A DNA stretch of 59,935 bases, taken from Clostridium jeddahitimonense. Its GTDB lineage: Bacteria > Bacillota > Clostridia > Clostridiales > Clostridiaceae. This document shows, in pieces, positions 8,348 to 16,492 of this stretch; the stretch's first letter is position 1; every line of letters starts with the position of its first letter. Where the stretch lies: NCBI GenBank assembly GCA_000753455.2, contig LM994670.1:485860-545794 (forward strand). Direction: 5' to 3'. The position numbers were made by a program, and so were the translations under genes. The notes under the pieces were generated by a model. That model ran no database searches. It worked only from the letters and a program-made list of their open reading frames with translations, and was not told the origin of the DNA.

Positions 8348-8362
8348 ATTTTTTTAGATATA

Positions 8363-8403
8363 TATCACTAATTAGTGATAAAATTAATTAAATAAAGTAT
8401 AAT
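8363..8403 (+). promoter_or_regulatory. Second MarR operator and promoter of the pirin gene
   Basis: TATCACTAATTAGTGATA (8363-8380) is a perfect palindrome matching the MarR promoter operator at all but the centre. Its right end supplies a weak -35 (GTGATA, 8375-8380), 17 bases from TATAAT (8398-8403). The repressor would cover the -35. Confidence 0.78.
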
Positions 8404-8473
8404 ATGAAATTAACAATGATTGAAATAATATTAATAAGAAAATTTATAAGTATAGAAGAAGGGAAGAATATTA

Positions 8474-9355
8474 ATGAAAAATTTTAGAAGTATAGAACGT
8501 ATATTTAAGGGACCAGAATCTCATATGGTTGGGGATGGATTTAAGGTATCACAATACTTACCAGCAGCAATAAACGATATGGAGCGTTTATCGCCATTTT
8601 TACTATTAGATTATCATGCACCTCACTACTATAATCCATCATCGACTAGATTAGGCGTTGGAGCTCATCCGCATCGTGGATTTGAAACAGTAACAATTGC
8701 TTATGAAGGGAAAGTTGAGCATCATGATAATAACGGAAATCACGGAATTATAGGTCCTGGAGATGTTCAATGGATGACTGCTGCATCAGGTATACTGCAT
8801 AAAGAATATCATGAAACTGAATTCAGCAAAAATGGTGGTACTTTGCATATGATTCAACTTTGGGTTAACCTTCCTAAAGATAAGAAGATGACAGAGCCTA
8901 AGTATCAAGCTTTATTAAGAGAGAATATGGGAATGTTAAAGCTTGATGATGGTAAAGGTGAGGTTAGCATTATTGCTGGTGACTTTAAAGGAATAAAAGG
9001 ACCGGCTAGTACCTTTACTAAAATGAATATTTATAATGTAAACTTGAAGGCTAATGCAACAATTACTATAACTGAACCAAGTAACTTTAATACAGGGATA
9101 CTTGTTTTAAAAGGAAAAATTAAAATAAATGAAAATGAATTATGTGAAGAAAAGGATTTTATCTTATTTAATAATGTGGACGGAGAGATTTTAGTTGAAT
9201 CAGTTAGTGAAGATACGTTATTTATTGTTTTAAGTGGAGAACCAATAAATGAACCAGTTGTATCACATGGGCCATTTGTAATGAATACAGTAGAAGAGAT
9301 ATATGAAGCATATGAAGATTTTAGAAATGGTAAATTTGGTACTGAAGTTTTCTAA
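8474..9355 (+). CDS. Pirin family protein
   Basis: This is a 293-aa bicupin of the pirin/YhaK group. The N-terminal cupin contains the metal-binding set in GVGAHPHRGFETVT (two His), KVEHHDNNG (His) and HKEYHE (Glu region), plus PGDVQWMTA. The C-terminal cupin continues to the conserved ending region GEPINEPVVSHGPFVMN. Pirins bind Fe or Ni; some act as quercetinases and others have no known substrate. GAAGAAGGGAAG precedes the ATG. Transcription is probably controlled by the MarR protein just upstream through the operator at 8363. That pairing suggests a response to phenolic or electrophilic compounds, which is inference. Confidence 0.93.
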   Translation: MKNFRSIERIFKGPESHMVGDGFKVSQYLPAAINDMERLSPFLLLDYHAPHYYNPSSTRLGVGAHPHRGFETVTIAYEGKVEHHDNNGNHGIIGPGDVQWMTAASGILHKEYHETEFSKNGGTLHMIQLWVNLPKDKKMTEPKYQALLRENMGMLKLDDGKGEVSIIAGDFKGIKGPASTFTKMNIYNVNLKANATITITEPSNFNTGILVLKGKIKINENELCEEKDFILFNNVDGEILVESVSEDTLFIVLSGEPINEPVVSHGPFVMNTVEEIYEAYEDFRNGKFGTEVF

Positions 9356-9444
9356 AAATAATAGAATGATAACGTGAAATATTCACTATTTATTATTTGT
9401 AAATATACTATAAAGTAAATAGCATATTACAAAGGGGATAATTA

Positions 9445-9888
9445 ATGAAAAATAGTAATTATGAAGATATATATATTAGGATGAATGAAAATGATAAAGA
9501 AGAGTTACGTTTGTTAAATATACAGCATCGTGCTGATGTAATATGCATCATAAGTGACATTTTTTCTTATAGAGCCACTTTAGAAAGTATTGAATTAGTA
9601 TACAGTAGGTATGATAATACAGCTGATCAGATAGCTAACCCAGATATACCAGCAATAAAAGCCGCATTACTTTTATTAATTGCTAGATTAATTTATAATC
9701 AAATAGGATTTATCAGATATGATCATTTATATGAGCGGAAAATGAGGGGGGAGTACGAACATTCCCTTAAACCTAATGTAGATATAAATCTTGCTAATAT
9801 ATTCAAAACTATAGGAAGTTTTTATGGATTAATAGCAGCTATTGAAATTTATAATAGAGATCTTCAGCAACCTATCTTTGGAATATAG
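9445..9888 (+). CDS. Hypothetical protein, 147 aa
   Basis: This is a mostly helical protein without a signal peptide. A hydrophobic stretch (IPAIKAALLLLIARLIYNQIGF) could be a buried helix rather than a membrane span because charged helices flank it. The C-terminus is INLANIFKTIGSFYGLIAAIEIYNRD. AAAGGGG lies 7 bases before the ATG, so it is probably translated. It stands between the pirin gene and a large bidirectional terminator. No family is recognised and no function is inferred. Confidence 0.65.
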   Translation: MKNSNYEDIYIRMNENDKEELRLLNIQHRADVICIISDIFSYRATLESIELVYSRYDNTADQIANPDIPAIKAALLLLIARLIYNQIGFIRYDHLYERKMRGEYEHSLKPNVDINLANIFKTIGSFYGLIAAIEIYNRDLQQPIFGI

Positions 9889-9972
9889 TTATCCTGTAAA
9901 ATTATAGTATTACTTAAGTTGGATTCAATTTAGAATTAGTTTCTTTGAAGTAAATTTTATTAAGAGGCTGAT

Positions 9973-10014
9973 ATAATAAAGCAGAGTATCCTTTGTGATA
10001 CTCTGCTTTATTAT
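9973..10014. terminator. Bidirectional terminator
   Basis: This is a perfect 18-bp inverted repeat (ATAATAAAGCAGAGTATC) with a 6-base loop and AT-rich flanks, placed between convergent genes. Its right arm overlaps the last codons of the LacI-type gene. Confidence 0.9.
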
Positions 10015-12203
10015 ATATTAATTGGAATAAACTCAATATCATAAAGCTTTTGAGCGTATTCTAAAGCTTCTTCAGGTGTATGTGTACCGATAACAGCACT
10101 TCTTACAGCATTACCAAGTATATTTTCAAATTTCTTTTGATCAAATTTGGGGTGATATACATTAATAATATTTCTAGTTCCGTAGTGGAAGTTAGACTTT
10201 GACTGTGATAACCAAGGAAAAATATCTAATAAATCGTAATTATTATATATAGATTTATTAGGTGATAGACCGCCTAGCAAAGTAAAAGCATTAGAAATTT
10301 CATCGCTATAGAACCACCTAAAGAATTCATAACATTCATCTATTTTACTGCTATTTTTAGCTATTCCAATAACACCACCACCTAATATTGGGTTATTTCC
10401 TGGAATTGATGCACAACCTACGTTTCCTACTATATTTGAATGCTTATTATTAATTACATCAGATGCGTGGTTGCTAAATGATATAGCCATGGCAGTTGAG
10501 CCGTTTGAAAATTCTTTAATAGAATCTCCCCACCAATTGTTACCTTGCTTGTTGCTGTATCTGTATGTTTCAATATAGTTTTTTAAGGCATCTAAAATTT
10601 CTTTAGTATTTATAACTATTCGTCCATTTTTATCGAAAAGGGTATTAGTTTTATTTAATAATCTAGGTAAAAAGTCACATGCTGCAACTGCTGATGATCC
10701 GAAGGTTAATGTTGAACCATATTGAGTTGGAGATTCATTATTTAATGACTTCGTAAAGAAAGAAGCGATTTTATTATATTGTCCAAAATCTGTAGGTATA
10801 GTTAAGTTTTCATGGAACATTTCATAATAACTTCTTTTTATTATTGCATCTTCAAATAAGTCTTTTCTATATAAGAATATTAATGTACTAGGGTCAAAAG
10901 GTAATGCATATTGAGTATCTCCCACGTATGAGTAATCTGCTTTAGTATCATCAACAATATTTGAAAAGATAGAAGAAAAATCTTTTCCGGTATCTTTAAA
11001 TGGAATATAAATTGAAGATGCTAATTTAGACATCCATGCAACATCCATTCTTATCAAATCATAAAAATTATTATCTCCAACCATCGTGATATGATCATAT
11101 AAATCTCCAAATGATAATACGTTAAGTTTAACTTCAATACCAGTAGCCTTCTTAAAATTTGGAAGCAATTTTTGTAAAGCTTCAGATGATGGAGAGAATA
11201 CAGTTAACATGTTTAACTTCTTACTAGACTTACTTTCTTTTAAATATGGAAAGTTAAATCTGAAACCATCATTATTTAAAGTTTTATTTTTGGGTAGAGG
11301 TTTTTTATTTATAAGATATTCGATTAAATTATCTGCAACTATTTTCCCCATAGATTTATAATCTAGTTCATAAGACGTAAAATGATTATTTGGAAAGATC
11401 TTTGTATTATCTATGGTTATAATGTGAGGAGTTTTATCAGTTTCACTAAATCTACATGCTGATAATACTGATTCAGCTCTATCTAAATTAGATGTTATTA
11501 TTACATCAAAATTATTATCTCCGCTAACTATATCAAAGGCTTTAGTCTTAGATAATCTATCATCTGAAGTAAAGTGTTGAATATAGTTTTCATTACATTT
11601 TAATGATTGGACTAAGCCATCATATATATATCTTTCAGGAGTATATTTTTTTGTTCCTGAAAAATAAGCTATAGATTTAAAGTTCTTTATTTTTATATAT
11701 TTACCGATATCTTTTCCAGCTAATTTAAAGTCGAATGATATATAAGAAGAATTTTTTATTTTATTAGAAGGTTCTCTATCTATAAAAATTACTGGACAAT
11801 TATGCTTATAAATAGATATTTCATCACCTAAACTTGAAACGGTTACTATAGCATCAAGTCTTGAAAAGTTAATCTTATCTAAAATATTTTTCTCTAATAC
11901 TGGAGTATCATTTGTTGTATATAAATCTACTTCGTAGTCATATGCAATAAGAATATTTCTAAGAGTAGAGAAAAATTCTGAATAATGTGATGATTCTAAA
12001 GATGGAATGATGACTGCTATTAGTTTTTTAAAGCCTTGTCGCAATTGTTGAGCTTGAGTATTTCTTACATAACCAAGCTTCTTAGCGGCCTCTTCAACTA
12101 ATTTAATCTTCTCTAAACTGACTTTACCTGTTTTGTTTAGAACGTTAGAAACTGTCCCATGGGATACACCAGCTTCTATCGCTATGTCCTTTATTGTTAC
12201 CAC
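10011..12203 (-). CDS. LacI-type regulator fused to a cytoplasmic solute-binding-protein domain
   Basis: The protein has about 730 aa and three parts. Residues 1-55 are a LacI helix-turn-helix and hinge (VTIKDIAIEAGVSHGTVSNV, then GYVRNTQAQQLRQG). Residues about 60-335 are a LacI/PBP1-like sensor (LIAVIIPSLESSHYSEFF, PVIFIDREP, IITSNLDRAESVL). From about 345 to the end is a complete type-1 extracellular solute-binding domain (LNMLTVFSPSSEALQKLLPNF, KATGIEVKLNV, YALPFDPSTLIFLYRKDLF, GNNWWGDSIKEF, GGLSPNKSIY) with no signal peptide. LacI regulators normally stop near residue 340. GTG at 12203 is chosen: GGAGG lies 8 bases before it and the product then begins VTIKDIA, as LacI proteins do; a longer TTG start overlaps the Shine-Dalgarno. 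It is divergent from an ABC importer operon that is its likely target. Confidence 0.9.
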   Translation of the reverse strand: MVTIKDIAIEAGVSHGTVSNVLNKTGKVSLEKIKLVEEAAKKLGYVRNTQAQQLRQGFKKLIAVIIPSLESSHYSEFFSTLRNILIAYDYEVDLYTTNDTPVLEKNILDKINFSRLDAIVTVSSLGDEISIYKHNCPVIFIDREPSNKIKNSSYISFDFKLAGKDIGKYIKIKNFKSIAYFSGTKKYTPERYIYDGLVQSLKCNENYIQHFTSDDRLSKTKAFDIVSGDNNFDVIITSNLDRAESVLSACRFSETDKTPHIITIDNTKIFPNNHFTSYELDYKSMGKIVADNLIEYLINKKPLPKNKTLNNDGFRFNFPYLKESKSSKKLNMLTVFSPSSEALQKLLPNFKKATGIEVKLNVLSFGDLYDHITMVGDNNFYDLIRMDVAWMSKLASSIYIPFKDTGKDFSSIFSNIVDDTKADYSYVGDTQYALPFDPSTLIFLYRKDLFEDAIIKRSYYEMFHENLTIPTDFGQYNKIASFFTKSLNNESPTQYGSTLTFGSSAVAACDFLPRLLNKTNTLFDKNGRIVINTKEILDALKNYIETYRYSNKQGNNWWGDSIKEFSNGSTAMAISFSNHASDVINNKHSNIVGNVGCASIPGNNPILGGGVIGIAKNSSKIDECYEFFRWFYSDEISNAFTLLGGLSPNKSIYNNYDLLDIFPWLSQSKSNFHYGTRNIINVYHPKFDQKKFENILGNAVRSAVIGTHTPEEALEYAQKLYDIEFIPINI

Positions 12204-12316
12204 TATTTGTACCTCCAAATTATATTATAAATCCTACAATCAATATATTAATTTTATAGTATTTTAGCTTAAAAGACTATAAAAATATCAATAAACATAA
12301 AAATAGAGTTTAAAAA

Positions 12317-12328
12317 TGAAACGTACCA
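12317..12328. promoter_or_regulatory. LacI-type operator O1
   Basis: TGAAACGTACCA has the LacI-family form TG-N4-CG... centred on CG, with ACGTACCA shared exactly with O2. It lies between the regulator gene and the transporter operon, about 110 bp from O2, so looping between the two sites is possible. Confidence 0.6.
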
Positions 12329-12425
12329 ATAGGATAAAAGTGTAAATTAAGGTTAAGAATAGATTAAATTAAGGTTAAATACTACCAAAAAATATAAAAA
12401 ACGTATAAAATTAATAAAAAAGCAT

Positions 12426-12466
12426 TTGACACGTACCAATTTAATGTTATAATGTATACGTAAACA
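12426..12466 (+). promoter_or_regulatory. Transporter operon promoter overlapping operators O2 and O3
   Basis: TTGACA (12426-12431) and TATAAT (12448-12453) are 16 bases apart. TGACACGTACCA (O2, 12427-12438) overlaps the -35, and TGTATACGTAAACA (O3, 12453-12466), a pseudo-palindrome centred on CG and similar to a cre site, covers the start region. A hairpin with arms AATAAGC / GCTTATT follows at about 12466-12498, near the 5' end of the message. Confidence 0.75.
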
Positions 12467-12599
12467 ATAAGCTTAGATAATTTATCTATAGGCTTATTAT
12501 TTATATTTGAATGGGTAAAAAATTAATAACAAGAGAGGATTACTGAATGTATTTGATTATTATATTTATGTAATCAGTAAATGATGGAGGGGACCAAAA

Positions 12600-13679
12600 A
12601 TGAGAAAAAAATCTATTTTAAGAAGACTAGCAGTAGTATTATCAGCTACTATTGCAGGTGGAATGTTATTTACAGGATGCGGAAAATCAGGAGATGGTGA
12701 TGTAGAAACAAACTCAAGCAAATCGGACAAGCTAATAATATATTCTAATTCTGTTTCAGATGGAAGAGGAGAATGGTTAAAGGAAAAAGCAGCAGAAGCA
12801 GGATTCAATATTGAATATGTAGATGCAGGTGGCGGAGAATTAGAAAATCGTTTAATAGCTGAAAAAAATAATCCAATAGCAGATATTGTATTTGGTTTAA
12901 ACACTATGACATTTGAAAAATTTAAGCAACATGATTTATTAGAGCAATTTGTACCAACTTGGGCTGGAGAAATAACAGAAGGATTAAATGACAAAGATGG
13001 TTACTATCACTCACTTGTTAAACAAGCAATTTTATTAATATATAACTCAGATTTATACAACGAAGAAACGGCTCCAAAAGATTGGATAGATTTATGGACT
13101 AAGGAAGAATACTATGGTAAATACGAAGTTCCTACAAAGCTTTCAGCAGGAACAACAAGGGTAGTTCTTTCAGGAATATTAACTCGTTATGTAGATCCAA
13201 ATGGTGAACTGGGAATTTCAGAAGAAGGATGGAATCAAATTAAAGCATACTTTGCAAATGGTTCAAGAGCAGTAGAAGGTGAAGACTTCTATGCTAACTT
13301 AGCATCAGGAAAAACTCCAATGGGACAAATGTGGTCAAGCGGTATTGTTTCAAGAGAAGAGCAATATGGTGTTAAAGCTGGAATGGTTAACCCAAGTGTT
13401 GGAGTACCTTACGTAGTAGAACAAATTGGAATAGTTAAGGGAAGTAAGAAAGTTGAAACTGCGAAAGAATTTATAAATTGGTTTGGAACTGCTGATATAC
13501 AAGGTCAATGGGCTGAAGAGTTCTCAACAATGCCTGCTAATGAAAATGCAATGGACAAAGCTAGCGATGCTAATAAATTCTTAAGTGAAAACTACAAAGT
13601 TCAAGATATAGATTGGACATTTGTTACTGAAAACATAGATGAATGGATGGAAAAAATAGAGCTTGAATATTTAAAATAG
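12600..13679 (+). CDS. ABC transporter solute-binding lipoprotein (iron/phosphonate-type, family 1)
   Basis: This is a 359-aa lipid-anchored binding protein. A basic start and hydrophobic core lead to the lipobox LFTGC (Cys at about 27), then a polar linker and a two-lobe binding domain beginning LIIYSNSVSDGRGEWLKEKA. Later landmarks are NNPIADIVFGLNTMTFEKF, ILLIYNSDLYNEETAPKDW and GIVKGSKKVETAKEFINWF. This is the AfuA/PotD/PhnS-like class used for Fe(III), thiamine, 2-aminoethylphosphonate and related ligands. GGAGGGG precedes the ATG. It is the first gene of the operon, and a hairpin after it probably sets higher expression than for the ATPase and permease. A downstream GDPD gene suggests a glycerophosphodiester or similar ligand, by inference only. 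Confidence 0.88.
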   Translation: MRKKSILRRLAVVLSATIAGGMLFTGCGKSGDGDVETNSSKSDKLIIYSNSVSDGRGEWLKEKAAEAGFNIEYVDAGGGELENRLIAEKNNPIADIVFGLNTMTFEKFKQHDLLEQFVPTWAGEITEGLNDKDGYYHSLVKQAILLIYNSDLYNEETAPKDWIDLWTKEEYYGKYEVPTKLSAGTTRVVLSGILTRYVDPNGELGISEEGWNQIKAYFANGSRAVEGEDFYANLASGKTPMGQMWSSGIVSREEQYGVKAGMVNPSVGVPYVVEQIGIVKGSKKVETAKEFINWFGTADIQGQWAEEFSTMPANENAMDKASDANKFLSENYKVQDIDWTFVTENIDEWMEKIELEYLK

Positions 13680-13688
13680 AATAATATT

Positions 13689-13724
13689 AAGGACTAATAG
13701 ATATATTTAAATTTATTAGTCCTT
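13689..13724 (+). terminator. Intercistronic hairpin after the binding-protein gene
   Basis: AAGGACTAATA pairs with TATTAGTCCTT across a 14-base loop. There is no strong T-run, so it is more likely an mRNA-stabilising or partial-termination element than a full stop. Such hairpins commonly raise binding-protein output relative to the membrane components. Confidence 0.7.
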
Positions 13725-13743
13725 ATAAAATGGGGGGAAACTT

Positions 13744-14757
13744 GTGATAAACTTAAAAAATATTGAAGTTAAATTTGGAGATTTTAAAGCACTATCAAAT
13801 ATTAATTTAGAAGTGAAAGAAGGAGAATTCTTTACATTTTTAGGACCATCGGGATGTGGAAAAACTACAACATTAAGAACTATAGTTGGATTTATTCAGC
13901 CTTCAAATGGGACTGTAAGTGTAAATGATGTAGATATAACAAACACTCCTATTGAAAAAAGAAATATAGGGATAGTATTCCAAAGCTATGCTTTATTCCC
14001 TACATTAAATGTATATGAAAACATAGCTTTTGGATTAAAGGTTAAGAAGTTATCTAAAAAGGAAATAGATGAAAGAGTAAGAAGTATTGCTAAAAAGGTT
14101 GATTTAAATGATGAACAGTTAATGAAGAAAGTATCAGAATTATCAGGTGGACAACAACAAAGAGTTGCTATAGCTAGAGCTCTCGTATTGCAACCAGGAA
14201 TTCTATGTTTAGATGAGCCTTTATCAAATTTAGATGCTAAACTTAGAGTTCAGCTTAGAAATGAACTAAAAGAGTTACAAAAGAAATTTGGAATAACAAC
14301 TATTTATGTTACTCATGATCAAGAAGAGGCATTAACATTATCAGATAGAATAGCAGTATTCAATAAAGGGGTTATTGAGCAAGTAGGGACTCCAAGAGAA
14401 ATATATAATGAATCCAAAACTGAATTTGTATGTAATTTCATAGGGGATATAAATCATCTAGATAAGGAAACTGTAAAAGAAGTTATAAAAGAAACAGGAG
14501 CACATTTAGACCCTGATAAAGAAAGTTACATAAGGCTAGAAAGAGTTAATATAGTTGAAGATAAGGTTAGTGATAAATATGCAATTATTTCAGCTGAAGT
14601 ATTGTCTTTTGAATATTATGGGTTATACATTAAGTATTACTTAAAAGCAGGTAATAGTGTGATTAAGAGTATAGAAAAAGAATTTGGACAAGCTGCTTAT
14701 AATGTTGGAGATACTGTAAAAGTTTGTTTAAACCCAGCAGACATAATGCAATATTGA
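13744..14757 (+). CDS. ABC importer ATP-binding protein (CUT1/Fe-type, PotA-like)
   Basis: This is the 337-aa ATPase of the importer. Walker A is GPSGCGKTT, the Q loop VFQSYALFP, the signature LSGGQQQRVAIARAL, Walker B ILCLDEPLSNLDAK and the H loop YVTHDQEEAL. A C-terminal OB-type regulatory domain of about 100 residues (from about 235) is present but divergent. The start is GTG, 7 bases after a GGGGGG purine run. The stop nearly touches the permease gene, whose Shine-Dalgarno GAGGTG overlaps it. It energises the permease at 14768. Confidence 0.95.
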   Translation: MINLKNIEVKFGDFKALSNINLEVKEGEFFTFLGPSGCGKTTTLRTIVGFIQPSNGTVSVNDVDITNTPIEKRNIGIVFQSYALFPTLNVYENIAFGLKVKKLSKKEIDERVRSIAKKVDLNDEQLMKKVSELSGGQQQRVAIARALVLQPGILCLDEPLSNLDAKLRVQLRNELKELQKKFGITTIYVTHDQEEALTLSDRIAVFNKGVIEQVGTPREIYNESKTEFVCNFIGDINHLDKETVKEVIKETGAHLDPDKESYIRLERVNIVEDKVSDKYAIISAEVLSFEYYGLYIKYYLKAGNSVIKSIEKEFGQAAYNVGDTVKVCLNPADIMQY

Positions 14758-14767
14758 GGTGAAGAAA

Positions 14768-16483
14768 ATGGAAAAGTTTAAAAAGAATCTTACGTCAGAA
14801 AAGCTTATAAGATACTTGATGTATGGTGCATTTGCTTGGTTTATTATTTCATTTTTAATATTACCAAATCTGAATGTACTCTATACCACATTTTTTGCTG
14901 ATGGAAGTTTTTCCTTTGAGGCAGTGGAAAAATTATTAAAATCAGAAAGAGCTATGAATAGTTTGAAAAACAGTTTTATTTTAGCTATTTCATTGACAAT
15001 TACAGTTAATATTGTAGGGGTCTCATTAGTATTAATAACTGAGTACTTTGATATTAAAGGTTCAAAGTTATTACGTTTAGGATATATGACTACATTAATA
15101 TATGGTGGAGTTATATTAGTTTCAGGATATAAATTTATATATGGAAGCAATGGATATATAACTAATATATTAGCTTCAATGTTTCCTAATATGAATACTA
15201 ATTGGTTTGTTGGATATTGGGCTGTAATATTTGTTATGACATTTGCCTGTACATCTAATCATTTAATATTCTTATCTAATGCAATTAGGAAGGTTGACTT
15301 TCAAACAGTTGAAGCAGCTAAAAATATGGGAGCATCAACTTTTACAATATTAAGAAAAGTTGTTTTACCAGTATTATTACCATCAATTTTTGCAGTTAGT
15401 ATATTAATATTTATTACTGGATTAGGGGCTACATCTGCTCCGTTAATAGTAGGTGGAGAGAGTTTCCAAACTATTACACCGATGATACTTACTTTCTCGA
15501 AGAGTATTGGCTCTAGAGATTTAGCTTCGCTATTATCTATCTTCTTAGGAATAGCTACGATGATATTACTTGCAGTTATGACTAGAATTGAGAAAAAAGG
15601 AAACTATATGTCTGTATCTAAGGTTAAGACAACTATTGTCAGACAAAAAATTAATAATAAATTTGCTAATATATTAGCTCATATATATGCATATGCTCTG
15701 TTTTTAATATACGTGGTACCGGTAGTTTTAATAATAATATTTTCATTTACAGATGCAAAGAGTATAGCAACAGGAGTTATATCGTTAGATAGTTTTACTT
15801 TAAAGAATTATCAAAGTTTATTTACTAATGCAAGTGCAATTAAGCCTTTCTTAGTAAGTATAGTATACGCATTAATTGCATCTATTGGAGTTGTAGTTAT
15901 TACTGTCGCTGCTTGTAGGATAATTCATAAGGTTAAAAATAAGTGGTCATCAGCATTAGAATATTCATTATTAATTCCTTGGTTATTACCAAGTACATTA
16001 ATAGCTATAGGTCTTATTACAACTTTTGATAGGCCAAGATGGTTTATAGGAAATAAGGTGTTAACGGGAACTTTAATAATTATGTTAATAGCGTATATAA
16101 TAGTTAAAATTCCATTTACATTAAGAATGACAAAAGCTGCTTTCTTTAGTATAGATGATACATTAGAAGATGCATCTAAAAATCTAGGAGCAAGTAGTAT
16201 GTATACATTCTTTAGGGTTATATTACCAATAATTATTCCATCAGTTTTAGCAGTATTTGCTTTAAATTTTAATTCATTATTAAATGATTACGATTTATCA
16301 GTATTCCTATATCATCCATTATTTCAACCATTAGGAGTATTTATAAAGGGATTAACTGATGCGCAAACTGTTGCTGACAATGTTACGATGACATTTGTTT
16401 ACTCAGTAATAATAATGATAATATCATCAATAATATTGTATTTAGTATATGGAAGAAAGAATGACAAAATTAAGGGGTTATAG
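14768..16483 (+). CDS. ABC importer permease, two permease domains in one chain
   Basis: This is a 571-aa integral membrane protein with about 12 helices. It is an internal duplication of the binding-protein-dependent permease fold: each half carries an EAA loop, EAAKNMGASTFTILRKVVLP in the first and EDASKNLGASSMYTFFRVIL in the second. This is the FbpB/AfuB-type arrangement in which one gene supplies both permease subunits. The ATG at 14768 is used because GAGGTG ends 6 bases upstream; the in-frame GTG at 14759 is part of that Shine-Dalgarno. It is downstream of the ATPase and upstream of a phosphodiesterase in the same operon. Confidence 0.93.
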   Translation: MEKFKKNLTSEKLIRYLMYGAFAWFIISFLILPNLNVLYTTFFADGSFSFEAVEKLLKSERAMNSLKNSFILAISLTITVNIVGVSLVLITEYFDIKGSKLLRLGYMTTLIYGGVILVSGYKFIYGSNGYITNILASMFPNMNTNWFVGYWAVIFVMTFACTSNHLIFLSNAIRKVDFQTVEAAKNMGASTFTILRKVVLPVLLPSIFAVSILIFITGLGATSAPLIVGGESFQTITPMILTFSKSIGSRDLASLLSIFLGIATMILLAVMTRIEKKGNYMSVSKVKTTIVRQKINNKFANILAHIYAYALFLIYVVPVVLIIIFSFTDAKSIATGVISLDSFTLKNYQSLFTNASAIKPFLVSIVYALIASIGVVVITVAACRIIHKVKNKWSSALEYSLLIPWLLPSTLIAIGLITTFDRPRWFIGNKVLTGTLIIMLIAYIIVKIPFTLRMTKAAFFSIDDTLEDASKNLGASSMYTFFRVILPIIIPSVLAVFALNFNSLLNDYDLSVFLYHPLFQPLGVFIKGLTDAQTVADNVTMTFVYSVIIMIISSIILYLVYGRKNDKIKGL

Positions 16484-16492
16484 GAGAAGACG

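Noticed and set aside
12566..12994. Minus-strand frame opposite the solute-binding lipoprotein
   Set aside because: Ser/Pro/Asn-rich shadow of an unmistakable lipoprotein gene.
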